Positions 21,467 to 29,891 are shown, numbered from the stretch's first letter. The stretch is DNA of 46,236 bases from a virus (IMGVR_UViG_3300007351_000020:1-46236); one strand, 5' to 3'. Numbers and translations are program-made. Notes: generated by a model from the letters alone, not told the origin.

Positions 21467-21642
21467 CCTACGAAGAACTGAAAGACTGCTACCTGCGTGC
21501 AATGGCAATCGGGGTTATGTGCCACAAGCGAAAAGAGGACAAAAAATTCGCTTGCCCCATTACCTTTGACCGCAGGCCGAAATGCGAGGGCTGCCGCGTA
21601 CCCGACGCGATACGGTCTGTACAAGGAGGGGAAGAAGAATGA
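21463..21642 (+). CDS. Unknown Cys-containing microprotein
   Basis: This 59-residue protein is coupled to the previous gene (ATGA) and preceded by GAAGGAGGCC. Four cysteines (DCYL, VMCHK, ACPIT, CEGCRVPD) may bind zinc. It ends in an ATGA overlap. Confidence 0.55.
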   Translation: MTYEELKDCYLRAMAIGVMCHKRKEDKKFACPITFDRRPKCEGCRVPDAIRSVQGGEEE

Positions 21643-21839
21643 CCGAGAAAAAACTCATCATGACCATCGCCAAAGCCGAGCAGATCGAGGCGGCGGCTGA
21701 AGTGGGAGCGGCGGTTTCGCCAGGATATTTAGAGGTTGCCCGTAGCGTGCTCGATGCAAGAGACGAAGCATGTATCACCATGAACTATGACTGCGTGCAT
21801 TGCACCTATTACCAGCAATGCAAGGAGGCCGCAGAATGA
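21639..21839 (+). CDS. Unknown microprotein with C-terminal Cys cluster
   Basis: This is 66 residues from ATG 21639 after GGAGGGGAAGA. The helical N-terminus is followed by YDCVHCTYYQQCKEA at the end, a three-cysteine cluster. It is coupled to the following gene by an ATGA. Confidence 0.55.
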   Translation: MTEKKLIMTIAKAEQIEAAAEVGAAVSPGYLEVARSVLDARDEACITMNYDCVHCTYYQQCKEAAE

Positions 21840-22432
21840 CACCGGAAGAAAGAAAGCGGTTTGAAGAGATACGGCGCGAGGTCTATAAACTTTATCACCC
21901 CGAAGATGGTGGTCGTTACTTTTACGATGCAGATGGAAATCCTGAATATGAAGAACCCGAAAAAGGAGAACCAACAATCAGAGATGATATGAAGTTTCTA
22001 TTCACCCTCCTCGACCGCCTCTCCCCCGCTGCCCCTGCGCCGCAGAGCGCGGAGCAAAGGCGATGTTGTGATTGTCACTTTGCCGTGATTGATGCAAATT
22101 CATTTTACTGCGAGAAGTCGGGCGCGTTCGTAGACGATGACCCCTGTACAACCTTTTGTGAGAATTGGCAAGCAAATGTCACGCCCCTCACAGTCACCGA
22201 AGAAACCAAAGAGCCTCAGACCGCCGAAGAGGTCAGGAAAAGGCTGGAGGGGATGGGGTACGCCGTTGCACATTACATGGATTATCAAAAGAAGCCGCAC
22301 ATGATGCAAGCGGCAGACATGCAAATAACACACGAAATATTCTATCGAGGCATTGGCTCCACCCCCGACGAAGCCGCCCGCAACCTGTGGACGGCGGTGA
22401 AAGGAGAGAAATGCCACATCCAGAAACCATAG
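21836..22432 (+). CDS. Unknown protein with central Cys cluster
   Basis: This is 198 residues from ATG 21836 after AAGGAGGCCGCAGA. The acidic N-terminus is followed by a cysteine module at about residues 75-110 (RRCCDCHFAV, FYCEKSGAFVDDDPC, FCENW) and a C-terminal alpha/beta part (TAEEVRKRLEGMGY). The Cys module resembles small proteins that record or bind metals in phage accessory regions. There is no firm family. Confidence 0.55.
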   Translation: MTPEERKRFEEIRREVYKLYHPEDGGRYFYDADGNPEYEEPEKGEPTIRDDMKFLFTLLDRLSPAAPAPQSAEQRRCCDCHFAVIDANSFYCEKSGAFVDDDPCTTFCENWQANVTPLTVTEETKEPQTAEEVRKRLEGMGYAVAHYMDYQKKPHMMQAADMQITHEIFYRGIGSTPDEAARNLWTAVKGEKCHIQKP

Positions 22433-22914
22433 AGCGGGTGGATGAAGGCCAGCCGATACCGCCGCTCTATCAGCGGACTCTCGCGCTCGATCCGGCAACG
22501 AAATGCGGCTGGGCATTACAGGACGGAAAGCAGATAATTTCCGGCGTGTGGGACTTGTCAACTCACCGTTATGAGGGCGGCGGCATGAGGTACGTTCGCC
22601 TGAAGAAGTATCTGCGTGATATCGGGCCGGTTGACCTGTTGACGTTTGAAGAAGTCGCGAGTCATAAGGGAACTGCGGCGGCTCATGTTTATGGCGGCAT
22701 CGTCGCAACGATAACCGGATGGTGTGAGGAACAACTAATCCCCTATCAAGGCATACCCGTCGCAACGATCAAGAAACATGCGACCGGCAAGGGCAATGCG
22801 AACAAGGAAAAAATGTGCGAGGCGTTCAAGGCAAGGAACGGGCGCGACCCGATTGACGATAATGAGGCCGATGCGTGGTGGCTGTTGGACTACACGCTGA
22901 AGGAGCTTGTATGA
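22411..22914 (+). CDS. RuvC-like Holliday junction resolvase
   Basis: This is 167 residues from ATG 22411, just after AAAGGAGAGAA. An RNase H-fold resolvase is visible: LALDPATKCGWAL with the first catalytic Asp (about residues 24-36), LLTFEEVASHKGTAAAHVYG with the Glu (about 76-95), and DDNEADAWWLLDY with the last acidic residues (about 148-160). It probably resolves recombination or replication junctions before packaging. It overlaps the previous gene by 22 bp. Confidence 0.9.
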   Translation: MPHPETIERVDEGQPIPPLYQRTLALDPATKCGWALQDGKQIISGVWDLSTHRYEGGGMRYVRLKKYLRDIGPVDLLTFEEVASHKGTAAAHVYGGIVATITGWCEEQLIPYQGIPVATIKKHATGKGNANKEKMCEAFKARNGRDPIDDNEADAWWLLDYTLKELV

Positions 22915-22973
22915 AAACCGTCTTATTCGTTCTCACGCTGGCTGCTTTATGAGGCAACGGGAATAGAGTAACT

Positions 22974-23327
22974 ATGCCACAGCGTCAGCCGCCAAAAAAG
23001 CCGCTACGGATTTGTACCCACCCAGGATGCAATAATCTGACAACGGAAAGATATTGCCAAAAATGCGCCCCGAAACATATACAGAACTGGATAAAAAAGC
23101 GAGAATTCCCCCGAATATCCGGCCGAAAATTACAAAAAGCGCGGAAAAGGCTATTCAAGGAGCGACCACATTGCGAAAATTGCCTAAAACAAGGGAAATA
23201 CAGCCTCGCAACTGAGCGAGATCACATAATTCCGCTATCTCAGGGCGGGCCGGATGCAGAGGAAAACATTCAGGCGCTTTGCAAGGAATGCCATGATAGA
23301 AAGTCCAAAAATGAACAAAAAGGCTGA
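22974..23327 (+). CDS. HNH endonuclease at the terminase locus
   Basis: This 117-residue basic protein has two cysteine pairs at the N-terminus (CTHPGC, RYCQKC). The HNH core is CENCLKQ, then ERDHIIPLSQGG, then ALCKECHDRKSKN, the HNH motif of the HK97 gp74 type. HNH proteins next to the terminase are needed for specific cleavage of concatemers in HK97-like phages. That, together with its position directly before the terminase block, suggests a packaging role. Confidence 0.9.
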   Translation: MPQRQPPKKPLRICTHPGCNNLTTERYCQKCAPKHIQNWIKKREFPRISGRKLQKARKRLFKERPHCENCLKQGKYSLATERDHIIPLSQGGPDAEENIQALCKECHDRKSKNEQKG

Positions 23328-23390
23328 AAATGCGGGAATGAGAAACAAGGTACCCTCTACGGTTTCCGCTCTTTCCCAAAAACTTCTTGA

Positions 23391-23399
23391 CCCCCCCCC
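23391..23399. other. C9 homopolymer tract, possible packaging site
   Basis: Nine consecutive C residues follow CTTCTTGA in the noncoding gap between the HNH gene and the PLD-like gene. This is where cos sites lie in several HNH-terminase phages. No overhang can be defined from sequence alone. Confidence 0.3.
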
Positions 23400-23416
23400 A
23401 TACTAGGAGTTGCAGA

Positions 23417-24094
23417 ATGAAACACAATCCCCTTGACAAACTATCCCCGCCAACAACCCACAAGCGTAAATCTGTATCACGCAGGCTCATCAAAGCCGTG
23501 CGCCAGGAGAACATCAAGCAGGCGATCGGCCAGCTCTTCCCGGGCTGCGAAATCTACGGCTTCACCAAAGGCCAGTTCTGCTTGATTGACATTATTGAGC
23601 ATTGCCTAGAGCAGACCGGCGGCGCTGACGTTGTTGTCTCAACATGGTCTGCGGCATCGGGCGACATCAAAGCCGCGAATAGGCTCATGACTCAAAGCCT
23701 CATTAAGTCCTTGCGGTTTATTGTCGACTTCTCTTTCAAATCCCGCAAACCGCACTTTTGCGCTGACCTACTCAATACCTTCGGCCAGGATTGTATCCGC
23801 GTCTCAAAGATACATGCCAAGTTTTGCACAATCAAAAACGAGCAATGGGCGCTTACGATCCGAACGTCAATGAATCTCAACTATAACCCGAGGTTTGAGA
23901 ACTTCGAAATCTCGGATGACGTAGGACTGTATAATTTCATGAATGAGATTGTTCAAGAACTTTGGGCAACACAGGAATCACATGACGGCTTTAATCTCAG
24001 ACCGTCACAGAACGAGCGGGCATTTGACCGCATGTATAGAACAGGCGAATTAAGGCCGGTAACGGCGGACGCGCTAATCACAAGGAGGCTGTAA
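23417..24094 (+). CDS. PLD-like (HKD) family protein
   Basis: This is 225 residues from ATG 23417 after AGGAGTTGCAGA. The C-terminal half has HAKFCTIKN (H133, K135) followed by RTSMNLNYN and FENFEI, a phospholipase D-type HKD half-site. The N-terminal half has VVVSTWSAASGDI, the usual early strand of the fold. One HKD copy implies a dimer. Members of this superfamily can be nucleases. The position between HNH and the terminase small subunit is common in phages and suggests a DNA-end or packaging function. Confidence 0.75.
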   Translation: MKHNPLDKLSPPTTHKRKSVSRRLIKAVRQENIKQAIGQLFPGCEIYGFTKGQFCLIDIIEHCLEQTGGADVVVSTWSAASGDIKAANRLMTQSLIKSLRFIVDFSFKSRKPHFCADLLNTFGQDCIRVSKIHAKFCTIKNEQWALTIRTSMNLNYNPRFENFEISDDVGLYNFMNEIVQELWATQESHDGFNLRPSQNERAFDRMYRTGELRPVTADALITRRL

Positions 24095-24097
24095 TCT

Positions 24098-24589
24098 ATG
24101 CCAGGCAGAAAACCGATTCCAACAAACATGAAGCTACTCAAAGGCAATCCCGGCAAGCGCGCTCTGAATGAGAACGAGCCGAAACCGGAAATTGAGATCC
24201 CGGACCCGCCGCGCTTTCTAACAGGGTATGCGCTGGAAGAGTGGCATGAGATCACGCCGATTCTCTATAGGCTCGGGCTCGTCTCAAAGCCAGATCGGGC
24301 CGCCCTTGCCGCATATTGTCAGGCGTTTCAGCGATGGGCGGAAGCGGAAGAGCAGCTTACCGGCCTTGACGGCCGCCAGAATTTGCTTACTCAGGACACG
24401 TCCGGCAATATCCGCAAATCGCCGCTCGTGAATATCGCTCATGAGGCGATGGATCAAATGCGCCGATTTTTGGTCGAATTCGGCATGACCCCGAGCTCCC
24501 GGGCAAAGGCTGTTGCCCGAAAGCCGAATGAAAACAAAAGCCCGTGGGATAAATTCAAGACGGCTGACACGAGAAAGAAAAAGAAATAA
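24098..24589 (+). CDS. terS: Terminase small subunit, P27 family
   Basis: This 163-residue protein opens with the P27 hallmark MPGRKPIPTNMKLLKGNPGK, a basic glycine/proline-rich start, followed by PDPPRFL, EEWHEITPILYRLGL and KPDRAALAAYCQAF. It ends in a strongly basic tail. It recognises phage DNA for packaging together with the large subunit, whose start overlaps its stop. Confidence 0.9.
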   Translation: MPGRKPIPTNMKLLKGNPGKRALNENEPKPEIEIPDPPRFLTGYALEEWHEITPILYRLGLVSKPDRAALAAYCQAFQRWAEAEEQLTGLDGRQNLLTQDTSGNIRKSPLVNIAHEAMDQMRRFLVEFGMTPSSRAKAVARKPNENKSPWDKFKTADTRKKKK

Positions 24590-26253
24590 TGTCACTTTCC
24601 TATGCCGCTCGCGCTAACAAATACGCCCGCGAAGTCCTATCCGGCAAAATCCCGGCCTGCATTTATGTCCGGCAGGCTTGCCAGCGCCACCTTGACGATC
24701 TCGCACAGTCAAAAGACAAATCCTATCCGTACTATTTCGACACTGGCACCGCAGACCGTATTTGCTCATTCGCTGAAAACATGGTTCACGTCAAGGGCAA
24801 ATGGGCGCTTGAATCTATCCGGCTTGAAGCATGGCAGATTTTCCTATTCGCCGTTGCGTTCGGTTGGCTCAGACATACCGACAACATGCGCCGATTCCGG
24901 GAAATCTATTGGGAAATTCCGCGCAAGAACGGTAAATCGCTTATGGGGGCAATTATCGGGCTTTACATGGCATTTGCCGATACCGAGGCGGCTGCAGAAG
25001 TATTTTCCGGCGCTACTTCCGAAAAACAGGCGTGGAAAGTGTTCTGGCAGGCCCGCCAAATGTGCCTGAAGTCAGAGGAATTCCGGGAACATTTCGGCAT
25101 CTATGTTGGCGCGAAAAACCTTTGTTGCCTTGATGACGGCTCGAAATTTGAGCCGATCATCGGCGACCCCGGCGACGGCGATTCCCCGCATTGCGCGATT
25201 ATAGACGAGTACCACGAGCATAAGAAATCGAATCTTTACGACACGATGAAAACCGGCATGGGTGCCCGTACTCAACCTATGCGCGTGGTTATCACAACCG
25301 CCGGAATGGACACGTCCACGCCCTGTTATGCAAAGCATGACGATTCAATCAAGATCCTCGCGGGCGTCCTGCAGGATGACGAAACATTCCCCTGCATTTT
25401 CACAATTGACCCTGACGATGACTGGACCTTACTCGAAAACTGGAAAAAGGCTAACCCAAATTATGGCGTATCCGTTTTTGAGGACTTCCTGGAAGCCCGC
25501 CGGCAAGAGGCGATGGTCAAAACCGGCGAGCAGAATGAACTCAAATGCAAGCACCTGAATGTATGGAGCAGCGCGGGCGTCGCATGGATCAACATTCTGC
25601 AATGGCGAAAAAACATAATTCCCATGACACTCGAAGAACTCAAAGGCCAGCCCTGTATTGCCGCCCTCGATCTCGCGTCAAAAATTGACCTCGTTGCGCT
25701 TGTTTTCATGTTCAAATTCCCCGAATATTACTACTTTTTCGGGCGATACTATCTCCCGGAAAATACCGTCGATCTCCCGGCTAACAGGCATTACCAAAAA
25801 TGGCGCGATGAAGGCCATTTGATTGTCACGCCCGGCGCTCGCACGGATTTTCACTACGTCAAAGACGATCTTCTAGAGCACAATAAGACTTTCCCGATAA
25901 AAGAACTGGCGTATGATCCCCACGAGGCCGCGATGCTCATTCAGGAAATCGAAGAGGAGGCGTCTTTCCCCTGTATCGAAGTCATGCAATCGGCGGCGCA
26001 AATCTCCGAGCCGATGAAAGAACTGGAGGCCCTTTACATGGCCGGGAACCTTCATCATGACGGAAACCCGATTCTCAATTGGACCGCGTCTAATGTTGTG
26101 CTCAAATCTACCCGGACAAAGCTATTTTATCCGGCTAAAGAGCGCCCGGAAAACAAGATCGACCCGATTGTCGCCGCGATCATGGCGCTAAAACGGGCGA
26201 TGATTGCCGCTCCAACATCCGTCTACGAAGAAAGGGGGATTTTATTTGTATGA
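24589..26253 (+). CDS. terL: Terminase large subunit
   Basis: This 554-residue packaging motor is of the HK97-like Terminase_1 type. The ATPase carries EIPRKNGKS with Walker A (about residues 106-114), CAIIDEYHEH with Walker B and catalytic Glu (about 200-209), and VITTAGMD. The RNase H-like nuclease domain starts at IAALDLASKIDL (about 355-366, first catalytic Asp), with YDPHEAAML and DPIVAAIMAL further on. The full length matches the family. The start is fused to the small-subunit stop. Confidence 0.93.
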   Translation: MSLSYAARANKYAREVLSGKIPACIYVRQACQRHLDDLAQSKDKSYPYYFDTGTADRICSFAENMVHVKGKWALESIRLEAWQIFLFAVAFGWLRHTDNMRRFREIYWEIPRKNGKSLMGAIIGLYMAFADTEAAAEVFSGATSEKQAWKVFWQARQMCLKSEEFREHFGIYVGAKNLCCLDDGSKFEPIIGDPGDGDSPHCAIIDEYHEHKKSNLYDTMKTGMGARTQPMRVVITTAGMDTSTPCYAKHDDSIKILAGVLQDDETFPCIFTIDPDDDWTLLENWKKANPNYGVSVFEDFLEARRQEAMVKTGEQNELKCKHLNVWSSAGVAWINILQWRKNIIPMTLEELKGQPCIAALDLASKIDLVALVFMFKFPEYYYFFGRYYLPENTVDLPANRHYQKWRDEGHLIVTPGARTDFHYVKDDLLEHNKTFPIKELAYDPHEAAMLIQEIEEEASFPCIEVMQSAAQISEPMKELEALYMAGNLHHDGNPILNWTASNVVLKSTRTKLFYPAKERPENKIDPIVAAIMALKRAMIAAPTSVYEERGILFV

Positions 26254-26726
26254 AAGAAGTTGTTGAAATTAGGCTAAAAAGGCGCTATGGAAAAGTGCTG
26301 AAAACCATAAGCACTGAAATACCCCTTAATCAAATGACAGCCTGCAATGACATTGGAGAAATGGTTGCATATTTAATGCGAAGCACTGGCGAATTCGTCA
26401 ATGATAACGCGGCGCTGACCCCCAACCTCAAGAGAGAAACACTATCCCGCCGCGATAGAACAGACGAAATAGCCGCGCTAAAGGCGATGCCCTACAGTGA
26501 ATATTTAACAACTAAGCATTGGAAGTCAATCGCTAGAAGGGCAAGGCTGCGAGCAAAGCATAAATGCCAGCTATGCAATAACACCGGAGAGAGCCATGTC
26601 CACCATCGGCATTATAAGACAATAGGCGAGGAAAGTATAATTAACGACTTGATTGTTTTATGCGCTGACTGCCATGCAAAATTTCATGGGACGGGTTTAC
26701 CGGAGGATTCCCCCAGTGACCGCTGA
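26250..26726 (+). CDS. HNH endonuclease, second copy
   Basis: This 158-residue protein is coupled to the terminase stop (ATGA). The C-terminal HNH domain reads YLTTKHWKSIARRA, KCQLCNNTG, HVHHRHYKTIG, LIVLCADCHAKFHG. The first 85 residues have no nuclease motif. It differs from the HNH at 22974 and is more like free-standing or homing-type HNH proteins. Whether it acts in packaging or as a selfish gene is open. Confidence 0.85.
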   Translation: MKEVVEIRLKRRYGKVLKTISTEIPLNQMTACNDIGEMVAYLMRSTGEFVNDNAALTPNLKRETLSRRDRTDEIAALKAMPYSEYLTTKHWKSIARRARLRAKHKCQLCNNTGESHVHHRHYKTIGEESIINDLIVLCADCHAKFHGTGLPEDSPSDR

Positions 26727-26883
26727 CACCACCGCCCAAACCTATCACATCACCAAATGCCCCGGATGCGGCGGTAAAGCGCCGGTAACGCGGACAATGC
26801 CGAAAGAAGATGAAAACGAAATCCGAATCAGGTATCATAAGTGCTCGATCTGCGGAAGGCGGTTTAAGACAACGGAGGGATGA
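26716..26883 (+). CDS. Zinc-ribbon microprotein, NrdR/Ogr-like
   Basis: This is 55 residues from GTG 26716, behind GGAGGATT and overlapping the HNH stop. CPGCGGKAPVTRTMP, then IRIRYHKCSICGRRFKTTE, match the spacing and basic residues of the NrdR and Ogr/Delta zinc ribbons. It could be a transcription regulator, fitting its place just before a promoter-like region. Confidence 0.6.
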   Translation: MTADTTAQTYHITKCPGCGGKAPVTRTMPKEDENEIRIRYHKCSICGRRFKTTEG

Positions 26884-26939
26884 AAATGCAATACGGAATA
26901 GACTTCTACACCACAGATTGCCCGCTCTGCTAGACCTCT

Positions 26940-26956
26940 TTTCTAGATTCTAGAAA
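26940..26956. promoter_or_regulatory. 17-bp palindrome, possible operator
   Basis: TTTCTAGATTCTAGAAA is perfect with 8-bp arms and one central T, 18 bp upstream of a TTGACT hexamer. The position suits an activator or repressor site of the promoter at 26975. Confidence 0.5.
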
Positions 26957-26974
26957 CGACCACCCCAAAATCTA

Positions 26975-27003
26975 TTGACTTACCCGCCGTTTAGTGCTTA
27001 GAT
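26975..27003 (+). promoter_or_regulatory. Possible structural-operon promoter
   Basis: TTGACT (26975-26980) and a weak TTAGAT (26998-27003) are separated by 17 bp, with the same CTATTGAC context as promoter P1. The weak -10 suggests that an activator is needed. It would transcribe the head and tail genes. Confidence 0.4.
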
Positions 27004-27035
27004 AACACCGTACATGGTTTCCGCTCCTTTGTTAT

Positions 27036-27083
27036 AAGGCCGTTCGGGAGGCCCGAAACTTCCGGACGGCCTTTCGGTTTTTT
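27036..27083 (+). terminator. Nested hairpin with T-run (attenuator or terminator), element 1
   Basis: The outer stem AAGGCCG/CGGCCTT (27036-27042, 27067-27073) encloses the inner hairpin TTCGGG-AGG-CCCGAA and a 9-nt unpaired 3' segment. TTTCGGTTTTTTT follows. It sits in the leader between the promoter-like site and the first gene, so it can act as attenuator or terminator. Its architecture repeats at 29024, 31754 and 35182. Confidence 0.75.
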
Positions 27084-27094
27084 TGGAGAGAGAT

Positions 27095-27256
27095 TTGGGA
27101 ATAGGACCGCGAGAGGTAATATTCACGCTTGGTTTTCTCACCCTTGCCGCCGGTCTTGCCGGTTATGACTGGCGTATTTCCGCCTCTGTAATGGGGGCGA
27201 TTTTGCTGTTATTGTCCATAATTCCCGCGATTTTACCGAAAAAGCGTAAAAAATGA
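27095..27256 (+). CDS. Small two-span membrane protein
   Basis: This is 53 residues from TTG 27095 after TTTGGAGAG. It has two hydrophobic segments (VIFTLGFLTLAAGLAGY and AILLLLSIIPAIL) and a basic end KKRKK, so the C-terminus is probably cytoplasmic. Its stop overlaps the portal start (ATGA). Small membrane proteins between terminase and portal are frequent in HK97-like phages. The role is unknown. Confidence 0.6.
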   Translation: MGIGPREVIFTLGFLTLAAGLAGYDWRISASVMGAILLLLSIIPAILPKKRKK

Positions 27257-28974
27257 GCCTATTATTGCGCCTTTTACAGCCCGATTCCTTCGAGGCCCGC
27301 GCTTCCGCAGACGATGATTTTTGGTATACCCACGCGCCTTCGGGTCCGACAAAGACCGGCCTCGATATTGACGAAACGAATGTCATTCAAATCGCTACGG
27401 TTTGGGCGTGCGTGCGAGTGATTGCCGAAACAATAGCCTCTTTGCCCCGTTTCGTATATGAACGGCTCGAAAAAGGCAAGAAAAAAGCCATAAATCACCC
27501 GCTTTACAACCTGATCCACCTGCAACCGAACCCCGAATCTAGCGGGATGCAGTTCCATGAGACAATGCTCCATCATTTGCTATTGTGGGGAAACTTTTAC
27601 GCCGAAAAGCAAATCAATCAGCGAAATGAACTCATTGCGCTCTGGCCGTGGAATCCGGCGCAAACAAGCGTGGAAAGAGATAGAGAAACCAGTCAATTGA
27701 TGTATACTCTACAACTTGGCAACGGGAAAGACCCCCGAAAACTGCCCCGCGAGCGTATGTTCCATATCGCCGGACTCTCATTTAACGGCGTAACCGGGCT
27801 TTCGCCAATCGCCAATGAGCGGGAAACATTCGGCCTCGCAATGGCTACCCAGGAATTCGGGTCGCGATTTTTCGGCAACTTCGCAAAGCCCGGCGGGGTC
27901 ATGGAACACCCCGGGCAAATAACCGATGAAGTCTATAAGCGCCTGCAGGCGTCATGGCAAGAAGGACACGCAGGACTACATAACGCTCATAAGCTGGCAA
28001 TTCTCGAAGAGGGCATGACGTTCAAGCCTATCACGATGCCGCTTGAGGACGCTCAATTTCTCGAAACGCGGAAATTTCAGCAAAATCAAATTGCCGCGAT
28101 CTTCCGGGTCCCGCCTCATATGATCGGCGATCTCGAACGCGCAACATGGGGAAATATCGAATTTCAGAGCCTTGATTTTGTTGTGCATTGTATTCGCCCG
28201 TGGCTTGTGCGGATTGAGCAGGCGTGGTTACTGCAATTATTCAAGCCCGAAGAGCGCCGCCGCTTTTTTGCAGAGCATGTTGTCGATGGACTCTTGCGGG
28301 GCGATTTCAAAAGCCGGATGGAAGGCTACGCGATTGGCAAAAACAACGGGTTTATGTCTTCAAATGACATTCGCGAGCTCGAAAATATGAACCCGATCCC
28401 GGAGGAGCAGGGCGGCAATACGTATCTCATACCCGCCAACATGCTGCCGGCGGAGCGGGCGCTCAATCCAGAGCCGGAGCCGCAGGAGACGATGCCAGAG
28501 CCGGAAGAGCAGCCCCAGCGCCGCGAGCGCATGAGAAGCGCGTTTACGCGATGGTTTGCCGATGCAACCGCAAGGATTGTCCGGCGCGAATCAGCCGCGA
28601 TCGGCAACCAGGCGAAAAAATTCATGGGGATTTATGCGCTTGAGGACTTCGAGGCATGGCTCGATAGCTTCTATGGCGATCTGCCGGCATTCATCGGCCT
28701 GCAGTTAGAGCCGGTCGTTTCATCCTACTGCGATACGGCGGATCTTAATGGGCAGGCAGGGACGTTTTGCGCGGCATTCCTGGAGGATTTCTCGGGGCGC
28801 CACATTTCGGAGAGCAAGAACCTTATCCTTGCGACGGCAAAACAGGCGGATCGGAGCGTTAGATTCGCTGCAATAGAAAATATGGTTAACGAATGGACTG
28901 AGGGCCGGGCCGAACACATAGCAGAGCGCGAGATTGATTATATGGCGGCTCTCATACAGGAAAATATGATCTAA
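27253..28974 (+). CDS. Portal protein, HK97 family
   Basis: This 573-residue protein is recognised by VIQIATVWACVRVIAETIA (about residues 46-64), HPLYNLIHLQPNP, MLHHLLLWGNFY, then FRVPPHMIGDLERATWGNIE and the typical C-terminal region with SSNDIRELENMNPI and ILPAN-like YLIPANML. The last 170 residues are a helical extension beyond the usual length. The portal forms the dodecameric DNA gate at one capsid vertex and docks the terminase. Confidence 0.93.
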   Translation: MSLLLRLLQPDSFEARASADDDFWYTHAPSGPTKTGLDIDETNVIQIATVWACVRVIAETIASLPRFVYERLEKGKKKAINHPLYNLIHLQPNPESSGMQFHETMLHHLLLWGNFYAEKQINQRNELIALWPWNPAQTSVERDRETSQLMYTLQLGNGKDPRKLPRERMFHIAGLSFNGVTGLSPIANERETFGLAMATQEFGSRFFGNFAKPGGVMEHPGQITDEVYKRLQASWQEGHAGLHNAHKLAILEEGMTFKPITMPLEDAQFLETRKFQQNQIAAIFRVPPHMIGDLERATWGNIEFQSLDFVVHCIRPWLVRIEQAWLLQLFKPEERRRFFAEHVVDGLLRGDFKSRMEGYAIGKNNGFMSSNDIRELENMNPIPEEQGGNTYLIPANMLPAERALNPEPEPQETMPEPEEQPQRRERMRSAFTRWFADATARIVRRESAAIGNQAKKFMGIYALEDFEAWLDSFYGDLPAFIGLQLEPVVSSYCDTADLNGQAGTFCAAFLEDFSGRHISESKNLILATAKQADRSVRFAAIENMVNEWTEGRAEHIAEREIDYMAALIQENMI

Positions 28975-29023
28975 ATTTTTCATATCGGGCTTATCAAGGG
29001 CCGATCACCCGCGATAACGCAAG

Positions 29024-29079
29024 AAAAGAAGGCGGCAGTTCCGGTGCCGGAACCATCGGGATTACCGCCTTTTCTTTTG
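29024..29079 (+). other. Nested RNA hairpin, element 2
   Basis: The outer stem is AAGGCGG (29029-29035) with CCGCCTT (29065-29071). The inner hairpin is GTTCCGG-TG-CCGGAAC. An 11-nt 3' internal loop (29054-29064) and a T-rich tail (TTTCTTTTG) follow. It lies between the portal and protease genes and closely resembles the element at 35182-35233. Confidence 0.75.
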
Positions 29080-29099
29080 CCCGAATGAAAGGACTGGAA

Positions 29100-29891
29100 A
29101 TGAAAAAAGACAAGGCGGAGCTTAAAGGCTACTCGATCACGGCAAAGGCGAAAGAAGCCGAAGTCTGGATTTATGAGGAAATCGGCGAGTATTGGGGCAT
29201 GGGCCTTTCGTCAAAGCAATTCGCAAAGGACTTGAAAGACCTCGGGGATGTAAGCAAGATCACCGTTCATCTCAATTCGCCTGGCGGAGACCCGTTCGAA
29301 GGCGCGGCTATTTATAACACGCTCCGGAGTCACAAGGCAGAAGTCATTGTGAATATCGACGGCCTTGCCGCTTCCGCCGCCTCGATCATTGCAATGGCCG
29401 GCAATGAAATCAATATCGCCGAAAACGGCATGTTCATGATCCACGAGGCCGCCGGGATGACGTTTGGCCGCGCCGAAGATCATGAGCATATGGCTGAAGC
29501 CCTCCGCAAGATCAATGGCTCAATGATGAGCACCTATCTCAAACGGGCGAAGATCGATCAAGAAAAAATTGCCGAACTCATGGCCGCCGAAACGTGGATG
29601 AACGCAGACGAGGCGGTTGCGTACGGCTTTGCAGATCAAATCAGTGAGCCGCTTGAAATGGCGGCCAGCTTTGATCTCTCGAAATTCAAATACCGGAACG
29701 CGCCCGCGCTAAGCATGAGCGCGGAAGATATCCCCTCACGGCCAAAGCCGGAGGAAGGGGCGCCGGAATCGGCCAAAGTCGATAACCCGCCGCCTGCGGA
29801 GCCCGTCAGGGCAACGCTCCACGACGTGACCTTGTATGAAAACGACAGACAGAAGAGGCTCGCACACTTGCGACGCCCGAAAGGAAAGTAA
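29100..29891 (+). CDS. Head maturation protease, ClpP-like
   Basis: This is 263 residues from ATG 29100 (AAAGGA upstream). The earlier ATG at 29085 lacks a site. It is a ClpP-fold serine protease: LNSPGGDPFEGAAIYN (about residues 58-73), the catalytic Ser in GLAASAASIIAMAG (about 89-102), and the His in FMIHEAAG (about 112-119). An acidic, proline-rich tail follows. It cleaves scaffolding or the capsid N-terminus during head maturation and stands between portal and capsid as usual. Confidence 0.92.
   Translation: MKKDKAELKGYSITAKAKEAEVWIYEEIGEYWGMGLSSKQFAKDLKDLGDVSKITVHLNSPGGDPFEGAAIYNTLRSHKAEVIVNIDGLAASAASIIAMAGNEINIAENGMFMIHEAAGMTFGRAEDHEHMAEALRKINGSMMSTYLKRAKIDQEKIAELMAAETWMNADEAVAYGFADQISEPLEMAASFDLSKFKYRNAPALSMSAEDIPSRPKPEEGAPESAKVDNPPPAEPVRATLHDVTLYENDRQKRLAHLRRPKGK

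Noticed and set aside
22100-22765. 221-codon minus-strand open frame
   Set aside because: It is antisense to the 21836 gene and RuvC, with no motif and no ribosome site.
22911-22952. 13-codon frame after RuvC (MKTVLFVLTLAAL)
   Set aside because: It is too short to support. It may be a remnant of a membrane peptide, but nothing else backs it.
26886-26933. 15-codon frame after the zinc-ribbon gene
   Set aside because: It is too short, with no clear ribosome site. It may be a truncated remnant.
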